Program-made: the position numbers and the translations under genes
Origin: Hyphomicrobiales bacterium
Lineage (GTDB): Bacteria; Pseudomonadota; Alphaproteobacteria; Rhizobiales; Xanthobacteraceae
Assembly (NCBI GenBank): GCA_009377695.1
Contig: WHTP01000036.1
Span: 1 to 43,324, forward strand
Reading direction: 5' to 3'
Length of the DNA stretch: 43,324 nucleotides
The notes under the pieces: generated by a model
The model's database searches: none
Told to the model about the DNA's origin: nothing
What the model saw: the letters and a program-made list of their open reading frames with translations, nothing else
In this document: positions 22,925 through 32,919 of the stretch, piece after piece
Position numbering within the stretch: the stretch's first letter is position 1
Layout of the letters: every line of letters begins with the position of its first letter

Positions 22925-24694
22925 ATGAAGTTGGACAAGATTGAAGGCAAGGCCGACGACAAGGTTGCTTGGGGCAGCGACATTGCCGCGCAGATGCTGC
23001 GCCGTTTCAACGTTCCCTTTATCAGCCTCAACCCTGGGGCGAGCTATCGCGGATTTCACGACAGCCTCGTTAACCACCTCGGCAACGAAAATCCCGGCAT
23101 CATCCTCTGCCTGCACGAAGATCATTCAGTTGCGATCGCGCATGGTTACGCCAAGGCAACCGGCGAGCCGATGGCTTGCGTCCTGCACAGCAACGTCGGC
23201 CTGCTGCATGGCATGATGGGCATCTTCAACGCCTGGTGCGATCGCGCACCGATGATCATGCTCGGTGCAACCGGTCCCGTGGCTTCCGAAAAGCGCCGCC
23301 CATGGATCGACTGGATTCATACCTCGCGCGATCAGGGCGCCTACATCCGCTCGCTCGTCAAATGGGACGACCAGCCGACCTCCGCCTCCGCGCTCGTGGA
23401 AGCAATGGCGCGCGCGAACATCATCACGCGCACGGCGCCCACCGCACCGGTCTATGTCGTGCTCGACGCCGGCTTCCAGGAAACCAAGCTCGATAAGGAG
23501 CCGGAGTGGCCGGACCTGAGCCGGCACCAGCCGCCGAAGCCGCCGCGCCCGTCGAAGGAGGCGCTGGACCAGGCCGTCGCGATTCTGAAGGACGCCAAGA
23601 AGCCGCTCATCCTGTACGGCCGCGGATCGCGCCGGGACGAGTACTGGCAGCCGCGCATTCGCCTCGCCGAGCGGCTGGGCGCCTGCGTGTTCACCGACCT
23701 CAAGCAAGGCGCGATGTTTCCGACCGACAATTCGCATCACTACGCCGAGCCGTTCAATCAGGTCGTGAAGGAAGCTCGCCAATTGATGTGTGAGGCCGAC
23801 GTCATCCTGTCGCTCGACTGGATGGATCTCGGCGGCGCGCTCCGTCAGGCGAAAAGCGTCGGCACGGTGACGGCGAAGATCATCCATTGCTCGCTCGACC
23901 AGACCCTGCATACCGGCGCCAACATGGAGTATCAGGAATTGCCACCCGCCGATGTGTATTCGGCGACGACTGGCGACGTCATGGTCGCCGAGCTCAATGG
24001 GGCGCTGGGCGAGGGTCGTAAGGATCCGTGGAAGGCAAAGCTGCCGCCGAAGAACAAGCAGGCGAACGGCGCGCTGACTATGGACGTGATCGCGCAGTCG
24101 TTGCGCGACCAGTTCAACGACCCGGAGAACGTGACCTTCTGCACGCTCGGTCGCGGCTGGCCGACCGACATCTGGCCGTTCCAGAGCGGCATGTCCTATC
24201 TCGGCAAGGACGGCGGAGGCGGTCTCGGCTCAGGCCCGGGCATCTCGGTCGGCTCCGCGCTCGCGCTGCATCATAAATTCCCGGATCGCTACGCGATCAC
24301 GATGCTGGGCGACGGCGACTTCTGCATGGGAGCGACCGCGATCTGGAGCGCGGTGAAGCATCGCATTCCGTTGCTGGTCATCGTCAACAACAATCGGTCG
24401 TACTTCAACGACGAGCTCCATCAGGATCACGTCGCGCGCGACCGCGGCCGCGAGCCGAAGAACCGCTGGATCGGACTGCGCATGGAAGATCCGGTGCCGA
24501 GCATCGCAAAGCTCGCCGAGGCGCAGGGCGCGATCGGCATCGGACCGATCACCAGCCAGGCCGACGCCAAGGAGGCGACCGCCAAGGGCGTCGACGTGCT
24601 CAAGAAGGGCGGCGTCTGCGTGCTCGACTTCCATGTCGAGCCGCCGGCGGAGCGCCTGGCCAATCACGGTCTCGGCTACCGCGCGACCAACTGA
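22925..24694 (+). CDS. ThDP-dependent enzyme, acetolactate synthase / benzoylformate decarboxylase-like
   Basis: The 589-aa protein has the three-domain plan of ThDP decarboxylases and synthases. The N-terminal PYR domain carries the catalytic Glu (about residue 65) in LCLHEDHSVAIAHGYAKATG. A middle domain has AILKDAKKPLILYGRGS. The C-terminal PP domain has the cofactor motif GDGDFCMGATAIWSAV followed by VNNN (about residues 462-489). It is therefore probably active, on a 2-keto acid or a related C-C bond substrate. ATG 22925 is used since GAAGAGAG lies before it; the frame from 22892 adds an unlikely leader. It is divergent from the TctA-TctB fusion, suggesting it may use an imported acid. 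No regulatory small subunit of acetolactate synthase is nearby, which argues against a branched-chain amino-acid role. Confidence 0.9.
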   Translation: MKLDKIEGKADDKVAWGSDIAAQMLRRFNVPFISLNPGASYRGFHDSLVNHLGNENPGIILCLHEDHSVAIAHGYAKATGEPMACVLHSNVGLLHGMMGIFNAWCDRAPMIMLGATGPVASEKRRPWIDWIHTSRDQGAYIRSLVKWDDQPTSASALVEAMARANIITRTAPTAPVYVVLDAGFQETKLDKEPEWPDLSRHQPPKPPRPSKEALDQAVAILKDAKKPLILYGRGSRRDEYWQPRIRLAERLGACVFTDLKQGAMFPTDNSHHYAEPFNQVVKEARQLMCEADVILSLDWMDLGGALRQAKSVGTVTAKIIHCSLDQTLHTGANMEYQELPPADVYSATTGDVMVAELNGALGEGRKDPWKAKLPPKNKQANGALTMDVIAQSLRDQFNDPENVTFCTLGRGWPTDIWPFQSGMSYLGKDGGGGLGSGPGISVGSALALHHKFPDRYAITMLGDGDFCMGATAIWSAVKHRIPLLVIVNNNRSYFNDELHQDHVARDRGREPKNRWIGLRMEDPVPSIAKLAEAQGAIGIGPITSQADAKEATAKGVDVLKKGGVCVLDFHVEPPAERLANHGLGYRATN

Positions 24695-24808
24695 TCAAAG
24701 TCGCGTGAGACCCGAAACGGCTCCGGGCTCGCCCGGAGCCGTTTTCATTTTCGAGGATGGCGGTGCCGGCTCCGTCAGGTTATGAGGGCGGGCTGGAGGT
24801 TCGATGTG

Positions 24809-25174
24809 ATGAGCGACGGCTCGCCCAAGCCATGGCCGACGGAACTGCGATTGCACAAGGATCGCCGGACGCTGACGATTGCCTTCGATACCGGCGACAC
24901 CTTCGATCTCAGCGCCGAATACCTGCGCGTGCGCAGCCCGAGCGCAGAGGTACAGGGCCACTCGCCGGACGAACGCAAGACGGTGGCCGGCAAGCAGAAT
25001 GTTGCGATTCTCGAGATCGTTCCGATCGGCAATTATGCGGTGCGGCTCGTGTTCGACGACCTGCACTCGACCGGCATCTATAGCTGGGACTACCTGCACG
25101 AACTCGGCCGCACCCGCGATGCCAATTGGCAGGACTACCTCGACGAGCTCGCCGGCAAGGGGCTGACGCGCTGA
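24809..25174 (+). CDS. DUF971 protein (gamma-butyrobetaine hydroxylase N-domain-like)
   Basis: The 121-aa protein matches the DUF971 domain: PWPTELRLHKDRRTLTIAFD, then EYLRVRSPSAEVQGH near residues 40-54, VAILEIVPIGNYAVRLVFDD and the closing STGIYSWDYLHELGR. The same domain forms the N-terminal part of gamma-butyrobetaine hydroxylase; stand-alone copies are widespread in proteobacteria and have been linked to Fe-S cluster protein biogenesis or Mrp neighbours, but the role is unsettled. GGAGG at 24795-24799 supports ATG 24809. The gene follows the ThDP-enzyme gene by about 115 bases. Confidence 0.88.
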   Translation: MSDGSPKPWPTELRLHKDRRTLTIAFDTGDTFDLSAEYLRVRSPSAEVQGHSPDERKTVAGKQNVAILEIVPIGNYAVRLVFDDLHSTGIYSWDYLHELGRTRDANWQDYLDELAGKGLTR

Positions 25175-25190
25175 TCGCGCACGCATCCGA

Positions 25191-25268
25191 CTAGTGTGGC
25201 GGTTCAGAAGTCCGCATCATTCTAGCGGCGAGTCCGAAATGCGGACTTCTGAACCAAAGCCACACTAG
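25191..25268. repeat. CTAGTG-bounded palindrome, copy A
   Basis: A 78-bp element with ends CTAGTGTGGC and GCCACACTAG. The inner arms pair perfectly: GGTTCAGAAGTCCGCAT (25201-25217) and ATGCGGACTTCTGAACC (25239-25255), with a 21-base loop. It starts 16 bases after the DUF971 stop and could end its transcript. Its right half resembles 5758-5800. Confidence 0.88.
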
Positions 25269-25282
25269 ATTCAAAGAGTTGG

Positions 25283-25357
25283 CTAGTGTCCTTCGATTCC
25301 GAAGTTCGTAAACGAACGCGCCGCAAGATGATACGAACTTCGGAATCGGGACACTAG
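25283..25357. repeat. CTAGTG-bounded palindrome, copy B
   Basis: A 75-bp element with ends CTAGTGTCC and GGGACACTAG. Arms CGATTCCGAAGTTCGTA (25294-25310) and TACGAACTTCGGAATCG (25332-25348) pair perfectly around a 21-base loop. It lies 14 bases after copy A. The arm sequence is different from copy A but shares a GAAGT(T/C)C core. Confidence 0.88.
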
Positions 25358-25393
25358 AATCATTGCAAGGGGTATGCTCGCGCCACAGCTATA

Positions 25394-25423
25394 CCTCCCC
25401 CTGAAAGGCCTGAAAGGGGGAGG
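25394..25423. terminator. C/G-rich hairpin between convergent genes
   Basis: CCTCCCCCT (25394-25402) pairs with AGGGGGAGG (25415-25423) around a 12-base loop. It is related in sequence to the repeat pair at 9961-10062. It lies 38 bases beyond the L,D-transpeptidase stop and may serve as its transcript end. Confidence 0.5.
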
Positions 25424-25460
25424 GAGCGCACCGAGCTCGCGGCGCTCTTCAACTCTGTCG

Positions 25461-26054
25461 CTATCGCTGCACGATGACCGTCGCGCCGACCGGAACGCGA
25501 TTGTAGAGGTCGATCACGTCCTCATTGGTGAGACGAAAGCAACCGGAGGAGACTGCCTGGCCGATCGTCTCCGGCTCGTTCGAGCCGTGGATGCGATACA
25601 GCGACGATCCAAGATAGAGAGCGCGCGCGCCGAGGGGATTATCGGGGCCGCCGGGCATATAGCGCGGCAGGCCAGGCTGCCGCCGCCGCATTTGTTCGGG
25701 CGGCGTCCAGCCCGGCCACTCGCGCTTGGCGGAAACGCGCGTCGCTCCGGCCCAGGTCATCCCGACGCGGCCGACGCCGATGCCGTAGCGCAATGCCTGG
25801 CCGTTACCGAGCACCAGATAGAGGCGGCGCTCCCGCGTATTGATGACGATGGTGCCGGGCCGATGGTTGCCCGGGTAGCTCACGGTCGTGCGCGCGACCG
25901 GCGAGACGCTGGCGCCGAAGAAGCGCCCGATCGGATCGGTCGTCTGCACCGTGTGGTCGAAATTGCGCGACTTGCCCGCCGGTGCGGCGAAGGCGGTGTT
26001 TGCGATCAGCGTACAGGCTGCAGCGACAAGGCAGGCAAAAAAGTGAAGAGACAT
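25461..26054 (-). CDS. L,D-transpeptidase (YkuD domain)
   Basis: The 197-aa exported protein has a signal peptide (MSLHFFACLVAAACTLIANT, ending AFA). A YkuD catalytic domain covers about residues 65-197: GTIVINTRERRLYLVLGNGQ, then the active-site signature HGSNEPETIGQAVSSGCFRL with catalytic Cys near residue 170 and the preceding His. Such enzymes form 3-3 peptidoglycan cross-links or attach proteins to peptidoglycan in the periplasm. ATG 26054 is preferred to the TTG at 26063; GGGGA lies about ten bases upstream. Short, single-domain proteins like this are highly multiplied in Hyphomicrobiales. Confidence 0.94.
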   Translation of the reverse strand: MSLHFFACLVAAACTLIANTAFAAPAGKSRNFDHTVQTTDPIGRFFGASVSPVARTTVSYPGNHRPGTIVINTRERRLYLVLGNGQALRYGIGVGRVGMTWAGATRVSAKREWPGWTPPEQMRRRQPGLPRYMPGGPDNPLGARALYLGSSLYRIHGSNEPETIGQAVSSGCFRLTNEDVIDLYNRVPVGATVIVQR

Positions 26055-26344
26055 TGAAAACAATCCCCGTGACCCCGTGATGCGAAAGGAATTGCCAGAA
26101 TCAATCTCGCTTGTGAAGTGTACTTACACTGAGGCTTGCGCAAAAACCCGTGAAGTCGGCGCGCGACATTTTGCCCGCAAGGGCTTCCCACCGCCGATCG
26201 ACGTACGGACGGAAAGCAAATCGGCCGCATCGTATGTCCGACGCGGCCGGACCGATTGCGTCACTGTTGCGAGCAGCGCAGGGCTAGGTGCTGGCTAGCC
26301 TGCCTCGGACCGCGGGTGGCAGTCCGAAGGCAGCACGTGGCTGC
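26055..26344. other. Intergenic region, only a weak hairpin
   Basis: No gene is seen. CGGCCGC (26222-26228) can pair with GCGGCCG (26243-26249); on the minus strand this lies about 100 bases beyond the stop of the large RTX gene and could help end its transcript. Confidence 0.4.
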
Positions 26345-29300
26345 TTAAGACAGTAACAGGAAGTCACTCGCTTGCAGGCTGTTGAGGCTGGTCTGCTGCA
26401 GCGTGATCGTGTTGTCGGCATCGAGCATGATGACGACGCTACTGCCGACCTGCCGGCTGGCCGCCTGCAACTCCTGGAAGCTGTCGAATAGCCCGTCGTC
26501 GAAGACGATGCGGTCGTTGCTGCCGAAATCGGTAATGATGTCTCTGCCGAAATCACTACCGAATACGAACAGATCGCTGCCGTTTCCGCCGGTCATACGG
26601 TCGTTTCCGGCTCCACCCGTGATGGTGTCGCTGCCGTTGCCGCCCTCGAGTTGGTCATTGCCGATACCGCCGTCCATGACGTCATTGTCATTGCCGCCTT
26701 CGAGGTCGTCGTTGCCTGCGCCACCGGCGAGGGTATCCCGGCCATTGCCGCCATCGAGGTCATCGTCACCGAGTCCCCCGTCCATGGTGTCGTTGCCGTT
26801 TTCGCCTCGCATGTCGTCGTTGCCGCGGCCACCGGCGAGGATGTCGTCGTCGTTTCCGCCGTCGATCTCGTCGTTACCGTCGCCTCCGGCGAGGTTGTCG
26901 CGGCCATTGCCACCGTCGATGTCGTCGTTGCCGGTGGTGCCGACAATCGTCTGATTGCCATTGCCACCATTGAAGCGCTGGCCCGGCTCGTTGACATCGG
27001 TGACGCTAACGCTGATGGCCTGCGTGCTCGACTCGCCGAGCTCGTCGGTGGCCGTGACCTCAAGGTTGTAGACGTTGTTGGTGTCGGCATCTTCGCGCGT
27101 CTCGAAATCCGGCGAGTTCACAAAGCGCAATTCGCCGGTCTCGGGGTCGATGGCGAAGAAGTCGGCATCGCTTCCGCCGGTGATCGCGAAGGTGAAGGTG
27201 TCACCATCCGGATCGGTCGCGGCGACGATCCCGACCGCGGTGTTGTTCTCCGGCCGGGAAAACACAGCCGGCGACGTGAACACCGGCGCGTCGTTCTCCG
27301 ACACCACCGAGGCCGTCACGGTGACCGGGGCCGACGTGAGCCCGGGCGCGTCAGTCAGCGTGACCGTGAAGCTCGCGTCCGGAGCGCCCGACCCGTCGTG
27401 ACGGAAGCTCACGAGGCCTGCCGTGAGGTCGGCCTGCGTGAAGCTCGTCGCCACGACACCGTTCACCAACACGTCGCCGTGAACCGTCCCGGTCACGGTA
27501 TAAGTGAGCAGGGCGTCGGAATGATCCGGATCGGCCTCATCGAGGTCGTCCGTCGTGAAGACGACTGTCTCGCCTTCGTTCACGGTGATGGCGAGGTCCC
27601 CGGCAATGACCGGCGCTTCGTTGTCGAGGACGGTGTCGTCCCGGACCGCCACGTTCTGGATGCGCGTGTCCTGCGCCGGAGCCGTGTCCGCATCGTCGAA
27701 CGGCGTCTCGGAGTAGTGTGCCGCCATGTATTCGGCGAGGGCGTCCTGTTCACGGCCATTGTCGGTGAAGGTTGCCACACCGGTGCGGCCGGCAACATCG
27801 TCGCCCGCAGTCGGGTCGAGATCGACGCGGTTGGCGAAGGCCGCGTTCTGCTGAATGAACTTGTTGAACGGATAGTTGTCCCCGCCCAACCCATTGCCGT
27901 CCGGATCGTCGATCAGGAAGCTCAGCGTGACCACCCGCAAGGCGTCGGGCGCGCCGGCAACCACCTCGCCGTTCTCGACGATAGTCCTGATGACCTCGCC
28001 GTTTTCGTCGACCAGCGCGACCGAGAGGATGCGCTCGCCTTGCGTGGTCACCGACCCATCGGTGGCGCTGAGCACCTGTGCCGTCTTGGTCGGATCATAC
28101 GAGAACGCGATGCCGCCGATCTGGCCGAACTGACCAGGCGTAGTGCCCGGCGCGATGCCCGCGACCGCGTGCTCCAACACCTCCAGCAATTGCTCCGGCG
28201 TCAACGTGATCAGCGAGAGCGCATTGTTGAAACGCACGGCATTGGCGATGTCGAGCTGCGAAACGTCGCCTTGCTCCTTGCCGACGCCGGGGTTGGCCGC
28301 GGGCGGCAGCTCCTGCACCGTCCCGCCGACCGCCTCCACGCGTCCGATCGAGTCGCGGATGCCACCGCCGTTCTTGATCGAGACCATGACGGTGTCGTCG
28401 ACCTGCTGCGCGTACCATAGGTTCGCGTCGGCGGTGAGGCTGCCGAGATTGGTCTCTTCGGTACGGACTTCACCGCGCCTGCCTTCCAGGTAGACGGCGG
28501 TCTTGCCGAAGACGTTGCCGTCCTGCGCGTCGATGACGCCGCCGACACCCTGCGCAATGTCGTTGACGAGGTCGCCGCGGCCGCCGTCCGCGAACGGGTT
28601 CGCGTCGTCTGCGTCGATATCGCCGTCATTGTCGACGTCGACGCCGCCCTGGGCGTAGAGCTCATCCACCGCCTCGTCGGTGGTGGCGAAGGCACCGCTC
28701 ACGTTCGGATCGACGCTCGATGGGATGATGTCGCCGTTCGCGTCGAAATCGACCACGAGCCGGCCGACATAGGAGTACTCGTCGTCGGTGTTGACGATCA
28801 GCGTGGTCTTGCCGTCGGCATTCTCCGTCACGATCGGATAGGTCCCGTCAGGCGTATCGCCCGGCCGCAGGCCGCGCTCGACGTCTTCGCTGTCGGCGAG
28901 CAGCGTGTTCGAGCCGCCGGCGATGATGATATCGACGCCATGCAGCAAGGGCGCGAGCTCCTGCTCAAGCCCGATCTGCTGCAGGTGGCTCACCAGGATG
29001 ATCTTGTTGACGCCTTGCGCCAGCAGTGCGTCGATCGTCGGCTGCAGGATGTCAGCCAGCGCCTGCATGTCGTTCGCATCGTCGCCAATCACTTCGACGC
29101 CGCCGGTGGACGAGATGCTCTTGACGATCTGGGTCGTCGCACCCACGACGCCGATCTGCTCCCCGTTCTCGTTGATGATGGTCGCCGGTGCGATCTTCTT
29201 GCCGATGGTCGCGGCCGGCGGGAAGCCGGTGTAGTCCTCGGCGTCGCGGATCACGTTTTCGAACAGCGGATTGAGATTCGGATCGCCGGAGAAATCGAGA

Positions 29301-32300
29301 TTCGCCGACAGATACGGGAACTGAGCGCCCGTATAGCCGACCGTCTGCCGGATGATGGAGGCGAACGGATTGGTGCCGGCGTCGAACTCGTGATTGCCGA
29401 TGGCGGAGGCCTCAATCCCGATGATATTGAGCATCGAGATGTCGGCGGTCCCGAAGCCGGGCGTGATATTCAGCGTGCCGGGAGCGAGATTGTAGTAATC
29501 CTCAAGCGCGGTCTCGTACACCTCCTTGAGCGACGCGTCGCTGCCCGCGCTGAAGAACGGGCTCGGCAGATAGTTGTCGCCGGAGGACAGGGTGATCGAG
29601 TTGGCCTCGGTCTCCTCAAGATAGTCGACGATCGCGGCGAAATTGCCGGCGCGGTCGACTGCATCAAGCCCGGCTTCGAAGTCCGAGGCGTGCAGGATCT
29701 GCAGCCGGTAGGGCGGCGTTTCCGCGGCTTCCAGGAGGAAGCTCGCCAGCAGCGGGTCGTGGTCGCTGGTCTGGTCGGCGAATTCCGCGTTGATGTGGAC
29801 GACGTCGAACTGGACGTTCTCCGCCAGACGGCCGGTAACCAGGATGTGGTCGAGCGTCTGTGAATTGCCCTCGAACACGTAGTCGTACCGCTCGTCTTCC
29901 GGCAAGAGCTCGAGCAGATCGTTCAGGACTGCGGTGCCGCCCGCCGTGTAGTCGGCGGTGGCGAAGAAGGGGTCGAAGCCCGGTACGTCGTAGTTCGAGA
30001 TCGTCGCCTCGCCGCGCAGAACCGCCATCGGTTCTTCGGTCGGGAACTCGTTGAGGTCGCCGGCGACGATCACCTTGGCGTCGGGATCCTGCGCCAGCAT
30101 GCTGTCGATGAAGTTGTTCACCGCCTGCGCCTGGGCCGCGCGCGAGACTTCTCCGGCATTGAGCGGCGGCTGGTCCGCGCCGAACAGCGGGGCGCTGCCG
30201 CCCTTCGAGGTGGAGTGGTTGTTGACGATCGTCACGTCCTGGCCGTTGAACGTGAACGTCGCCACCAGCGGCGGACGGGACTCGTAAAAGGGATTGTCCG
30301 GATTGATCTGCTGGTCGGCGTTGCCGGCCGGATCGGTGATGAGCGAGCCATCGGCGCCGATCGTGGCCAGCGAGTCTTCGACGAAGTCCACTCGGTCGGT
30401 GCGATAGAGATAGGCGGTGCGGATATTGCCGCCCGGTTGCCCGCCGTTGGTATCATCACCGATGAACGGGTTGTCGACGAAGGCGTATTCCACGCCATCC
30501 GGTGCCGCCGCATTGAGGGCGTCCACCAGCATTTGCAGCGTGACGTCCGCGCCCGTCTCTGCAGAATTTGCGGCGCCGTCATTGTCCTGCACCTCCTGCA
30601 GCGCGACGATGTCGGGCGCGCGCAGGTTGTTGAGGATTTCCGCGGCGATCGTGTCGAAGCGTGCGGCGCCGTCGCTCGGGTCGAGGTTCTCCGCGTTGTA
30701 GCTCGCGACCAGGAGATGCTCGGCGTCCCCGGTCAGCGTGCCGGTTTCCTTCACCAGCGTGCTCGGCTGCGCAACCTCGAACGCCCCGGTCGCGACCACC
30801 TGATAGTTGCCGAAGTCGTAATTGACGATGCCGGTGACGTCGGCGAGCTGCGCGCCAACGTCGGCGTCGGGCGAGATGAAGCCCGCCAGCACGCCGTTGT
30901 CGTCATCGATCTGGATGCGCTCGGGATTGAAGTCGCCGCCCGAGCTGTTGGTGTCGCCGAAATCCGGATTGCCGGGCGTGATCAGGAGATTGCCGCGGTC
31001 GGTCTGGCCGGTGGCATGCAATCCGTTGGACGCATCGTCATCATTGTCGATCACGGTAAAGATTTCGCCGAAGCCATTGGTGGGACCGACGACAACCGCG
31101 TCCTGCACCGTGACCAGCATGCCTTCGAGCGATTCAAAGAAATTATTGCCGGCAATGAGGCTTTCGGTTGGGGGAAGCAGCCCGTCGGGACCGCCGATCA
31201 TGGTCGCTTCGATCGGCGTTGCCGCAACGCCGAGATCGGTCACGTTCGAGACTAACGACAGTTGGGTGGTCGACAGGGCGCCGGTGGCGGCGCCATTGGG
31301 GATGAACTCCGACACCGTGCCGGTGACCTCGATCATGTGGCCGACCGTGGGCAGCGGACCGCTCGGCACGAATACGAAAATGGCGTCTGACGTCGAGGCG
31401 TTGCCGTCGCCGTCCGGGTCCTGGATGTAGAAGCCGCGGGAGCCGTTGGTGTCGACCGCAGTGACCACGCCGCGGGCGGTCACGACCTGGTCGAGCAGCG
31501 GCGAGACGTGGCCGTTACCCTGGATCGAATAGATGCGGGTAACGTCGTCGTTGAGGATCGTTCCGGTCGCCGAGCCGTCGCCGATCTGCGCGCTTCCGGA
31601 GGTGTTGACGAGATTGCCGAGATTGACTGCGAAAGTTTCGTCGGGTTCGCGCGCGGTATCGCCGTTGATCACAATAGACACCTGCTGCGAGAGCGCGCCG
31701 CCGGCCTCGAAGTTCAGCGTATTGGGTGCGCCGCTGACTCCGGCAAAATCGCTGCCCGCGATGGCCGTGCCATTCGCGGTCGTGTAGTCGACCGAGAAGC
31801 TGCCGGTGTCGTCGCTGCGGGTCACCGTGAAGGTGAGAAGCTGCGTACCGCCATCGCCTTCAGTGATCGACGCATCGCTGATCGACACGGATGTCGGAAC
31901 CGGGCCTTCGGCCGGAATGCTCGACACATTGACGTCGTCGATACCGACCCACTCGTCATTGCCCACCGCGTTGGTGGTCATGATGCGCACCTGGACCTGC
32001 GCCTCGTTGTTGGCCTCAGGCGGCAGCGTCACGTCAAACCCAGTGACGAGGCCGGCGGCTGAGCCTTGCGTCACGTCCGCGGCGTATCCGCCCGGCACAT
32101 TGGTCCACGCGCCGGTCTCGCCGATCCGGTACTGCACGTTGAGCTGCTGCTGCGAATTGTCTGACGTTGCGTCGATGTCCCGCGCGTTGAATTGCACGCG
32201 CACGTTCTGCCGGCCGGTCGCATCGAGATAGAGCACGAGATGCGGCGCATCGGCGGTGCCCGATCCCTGCAGCGCGATCGTGGGATTTGCGATCCCGTCG

Positions 32301-32548
32301 AACTCGGCGATGCCGCCGTTCGTAATGGTGGTGTTGCTCTGATTGGCGATCACGTCGAGATCGTTGGCGACCGCGGAATCGCCAGCCAGGGTTTGCGGGT
32401 CTGTTCCGGTTGCGGCGGTGATGCCCTGGCCAAGAAATCCTTGAATGCTCGGCACGCCACTCCAATCGTCATTGCCGCTGATCAGGCCGCCGTTGCTCCA
32501 ATCTTGTGTCAGCGAGCCGCTCGCGAGATTGAAATAGACGTTTGACAT
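26345..32548 (-). CDS. Giant secreted RTX protein: Calx-beta, ExeM/NucH-type nuclease, 5'-nucleotidase-like, cadherin-like and Ca-binding repeats
   Basis: Domains in order of this 2067-aa protein: a jelly-roll-like N-terminus (1-215); one Calx-beta repeat (about 221-338, with DDVNVSS just before it); an OB-like plus endonuclease/exonuclease/phosphatase module of the ExeM/NucH type (about 340-943) with [27 protein letters not shown] and the catalytic [11 protein letters not shown]; a metallophosphatase/5'-nucleotidase module (about 950-1560) with [18 protein letters not shown] and IGNHEFDAG; two cadherin-like modules (about 1590-1860); 15 RTX nonapeptides (about 1861-1993); and a C-terminal tail ending ASDFLLLS. 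It has no Sec signal, so type I secretion through the C-terminus is expected, but no ABC/MFP exporter genes are in the window. It probably degrades extracellular DNA and nucleotides for phosphate or nucleosides. ATG 32548 has AGAGGTG upstream; GTG 32557 is the alternative. Confidence 0.93.
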   Translation of the reverse strand: MSNVYFNLASGSLTQDWSNGGLISGNDDWSGVPSIQGFLGQGITAATGTDPQTLAGDSAVANDLDVIANQSNTTITNGGIAEFDGIANPTIALQGSGTADAPHLVLYLDATGRQNVRVQFNARDIDATSDNSQQQLNVQYRIGETGAWTNVPGGYAADVTQGSAAGLVTGFDVTLPPEANNEAQVQVRIMTTNAVGNDEWVGIDDVNVSSIPAEGPVPTSVSISDASITEGDGGTQLLTFTVTRSDDTGSFSVDYTTANGTAIAGSDFAGVSGAPNTLNFEAGGALSQQVSIVINGDTAREPDETFAVNLGNLVNTSGSAQIGDGSATGTILNDDVTRIYSIQGNGHVSPLLDQVVTARGVVTAVDTNGSRGFYIQDPDGDGNASTSDAIFVFVPSGPLPTVGHMIEVTGTVSEFIPNGAATGALSTTQLSLVSNVTDLGVAATPIEATMIGGPDGLLPPTESLIAGNNFFESLEGMLVTVQDAVVVGPTNGFGEIFTVIDNDDDASNGLHATGQTDRGNLLITPGNPDFGDTNSSGGDFNPERIQIDDDNGVLAGFISPDADVGAQLADVTGIVNYDFGNYQVVATGAFEVAQPSTLVKETGTLTGDAEHLLVASYNAENLDPSDGAARFDTIAAEILNNLRAPDIVALQEVQDNDGAANSAETGADVTLQMLVDALNAAAPDGVEYAFVDNPFIGDDTNGGQPGGNIRTAYLYRTDRVDFVEDSLATIGADGSLITDPAGNADQQINPDNPFYESRPPLVATFTFNGQDVTIVNNHSTSKGGSAPLFGADQPPLNAGEVSRAAQAQAVNNFIDSMLAQDPDAKVIVAGDLNEFPTEEPMAVLRGEATISNYDVPGFDPFFATADYTAGGTAVLNDLLELLPEDERYDYVFEGNSQTLDHILVTGRLAENVQFDVVHINAEFADQTSDHDPLLASFLLEAAETPPYRLQILHASDFEAGLDAVDRAGNFAAIVDYLEETEANSITLSSGDNYLPSPFFSAGSDASLKEVYETALEDYYNLAPGTLNITPGFGTADISMLNIIGIEASAIGNHEFDAGTNPFASIIRQTVGYTGAQFPYLSANLDFSGDPNLNPLFENVIRDAEDYTGFPPAATIGKKIAPATIINENGEQIGVVGATTQIVKSISSTGGVEVIGDDANDMQALADILQPTIDALLAQGVNKIILVSHLQQIGLEQELAPLLHGVDIIIAGGSNTLLADSEDVERGLRPGDTPDGTYPIVTENADGKTTLIVNTDDEYSYVGRLVVDFDANGDIIPSSVDPNVSGAFATTDEAVDELYAQGGVDVDNDGDIDADDANPFADGGRGDLVNDIAQGVGGVIDAQDGNVFGKTAVYLEGRRGEVRTEETNLGSLTADANLWYAQQVDDTVMVSIKNGGGIRDSIGRVEAVGGTVQELPPAANPGVGKEQGDVSQLDIANAVRFNNALSLITLTPEQLLEVLEHAVAGIAPGTTPGQFGQIGGIAFSYDPTKTAQVLSATDGSVTTQGERILSVALVDENGEVIRTIVENGEVVAGAPDALRVVTLSFLIDDPDGNGLGGDNYPFNKFIQQNAAFANRVDLDPTAGDDVAGRTGVATFTDNGREQDALAEYMAAHYSETPFDDADTAPAQDTRIQNVAVRDDTVLDNEAPVIAGDLAITVNEGETVVFTTDDLDEADPDHSDALLTYTVTGTVHGDVLVNGVVATSFTQADLTAGLVSFRHDGSGAPDASFTVTLTDAPGLTSAPVTVTASVVSENDAPVFTSPAVFSRPENNTAVGIVAATDPDGDTFTFAITGGSDADFFAIDPETGELRFVNSPDFETREDADTNNVYNLEVTATDELGESSTQAISVSVTDVNEPGQRFNGGNGNQTIVGTTGNDDIDGGNGRDNLAGGDGNDEIDGGNDDDILAGGRGNDDMRGENGNDTMDGGLGDDDLDGGNGRDTLAGGAGNDDLEGGNDNDVMDGGIGNDQLEGGNGSDTITGGAGNDRMTGGNGSDLFVFGSDFGRDIITDFGSNDRIVFDDGLFDSFQELQAASRQVGSSVVIMLDADNTITLQQTSLNSLQASDFLLLS
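26570..26968 (-). repeat. RTX nonapeptide-coding repeat array
   Basis: Fifteen consecutive 27-base units encode GGxGxDxLx-type Ca-binding nonapeptides (for example [27 protein letters not shown]) near the C-terminus of the large secreted protein. The units are diverged at DNA level, so the array is old and not a recent expansion. Confidence 0.95.
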
Positions 32549-32919
32549 GTTCGACACCTCTGCATGATTTGTTTGCGGAAATTCACAGCAGCGATGACCG
32601 GACTAGCTGGTACACGCGGTCAGCACCGCGTGGACAATTGGGTGCTATCGTTACAATCGCGTGACTGGCAAATCACATCGAAATGACTGAAAGCCGCGTG
32701 CGAACGTCAGGTTCTGAGGTATTGCCGAGGGAATTTTTCAAATGTGACGGAATAGAATCGAATTGACACACAGCGGTGAATGGTGCGTGCGATCCTGCCA
32801 AAGAGCCGCGCCAACAACCGTTGCCCATGTTCAACACACAAGAGCAATGGTATGAAGATGCCGCAAGCGCGCACCGTGTGATGATCAATGACGAAGACGT
32901 GTCGTGATGGGGGAAGGCC
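32549..32919. other. Intergenic region between divergent genes, no gene seen
   Basis: This region separates the RTX gene (minus) from the secreted protein gene (plus) and should hold both promoters. Open frames inside are short and unconvincing. I see no clear operator or -10/-35 pair. Confidence 0.5.

Noticed and set aside
26570-26968. CRISPR-like regular repetition
   Set aside because: The 27-base period is coding (RTX nonapeptides) with diverged units and no spacers.
26651-28420. 589-aa Val/Ala-rich plus-strand open frame
   Set aside because: Antisense of the RTX and nucleotidase coding region; its regularity comes from the RTX repeats.
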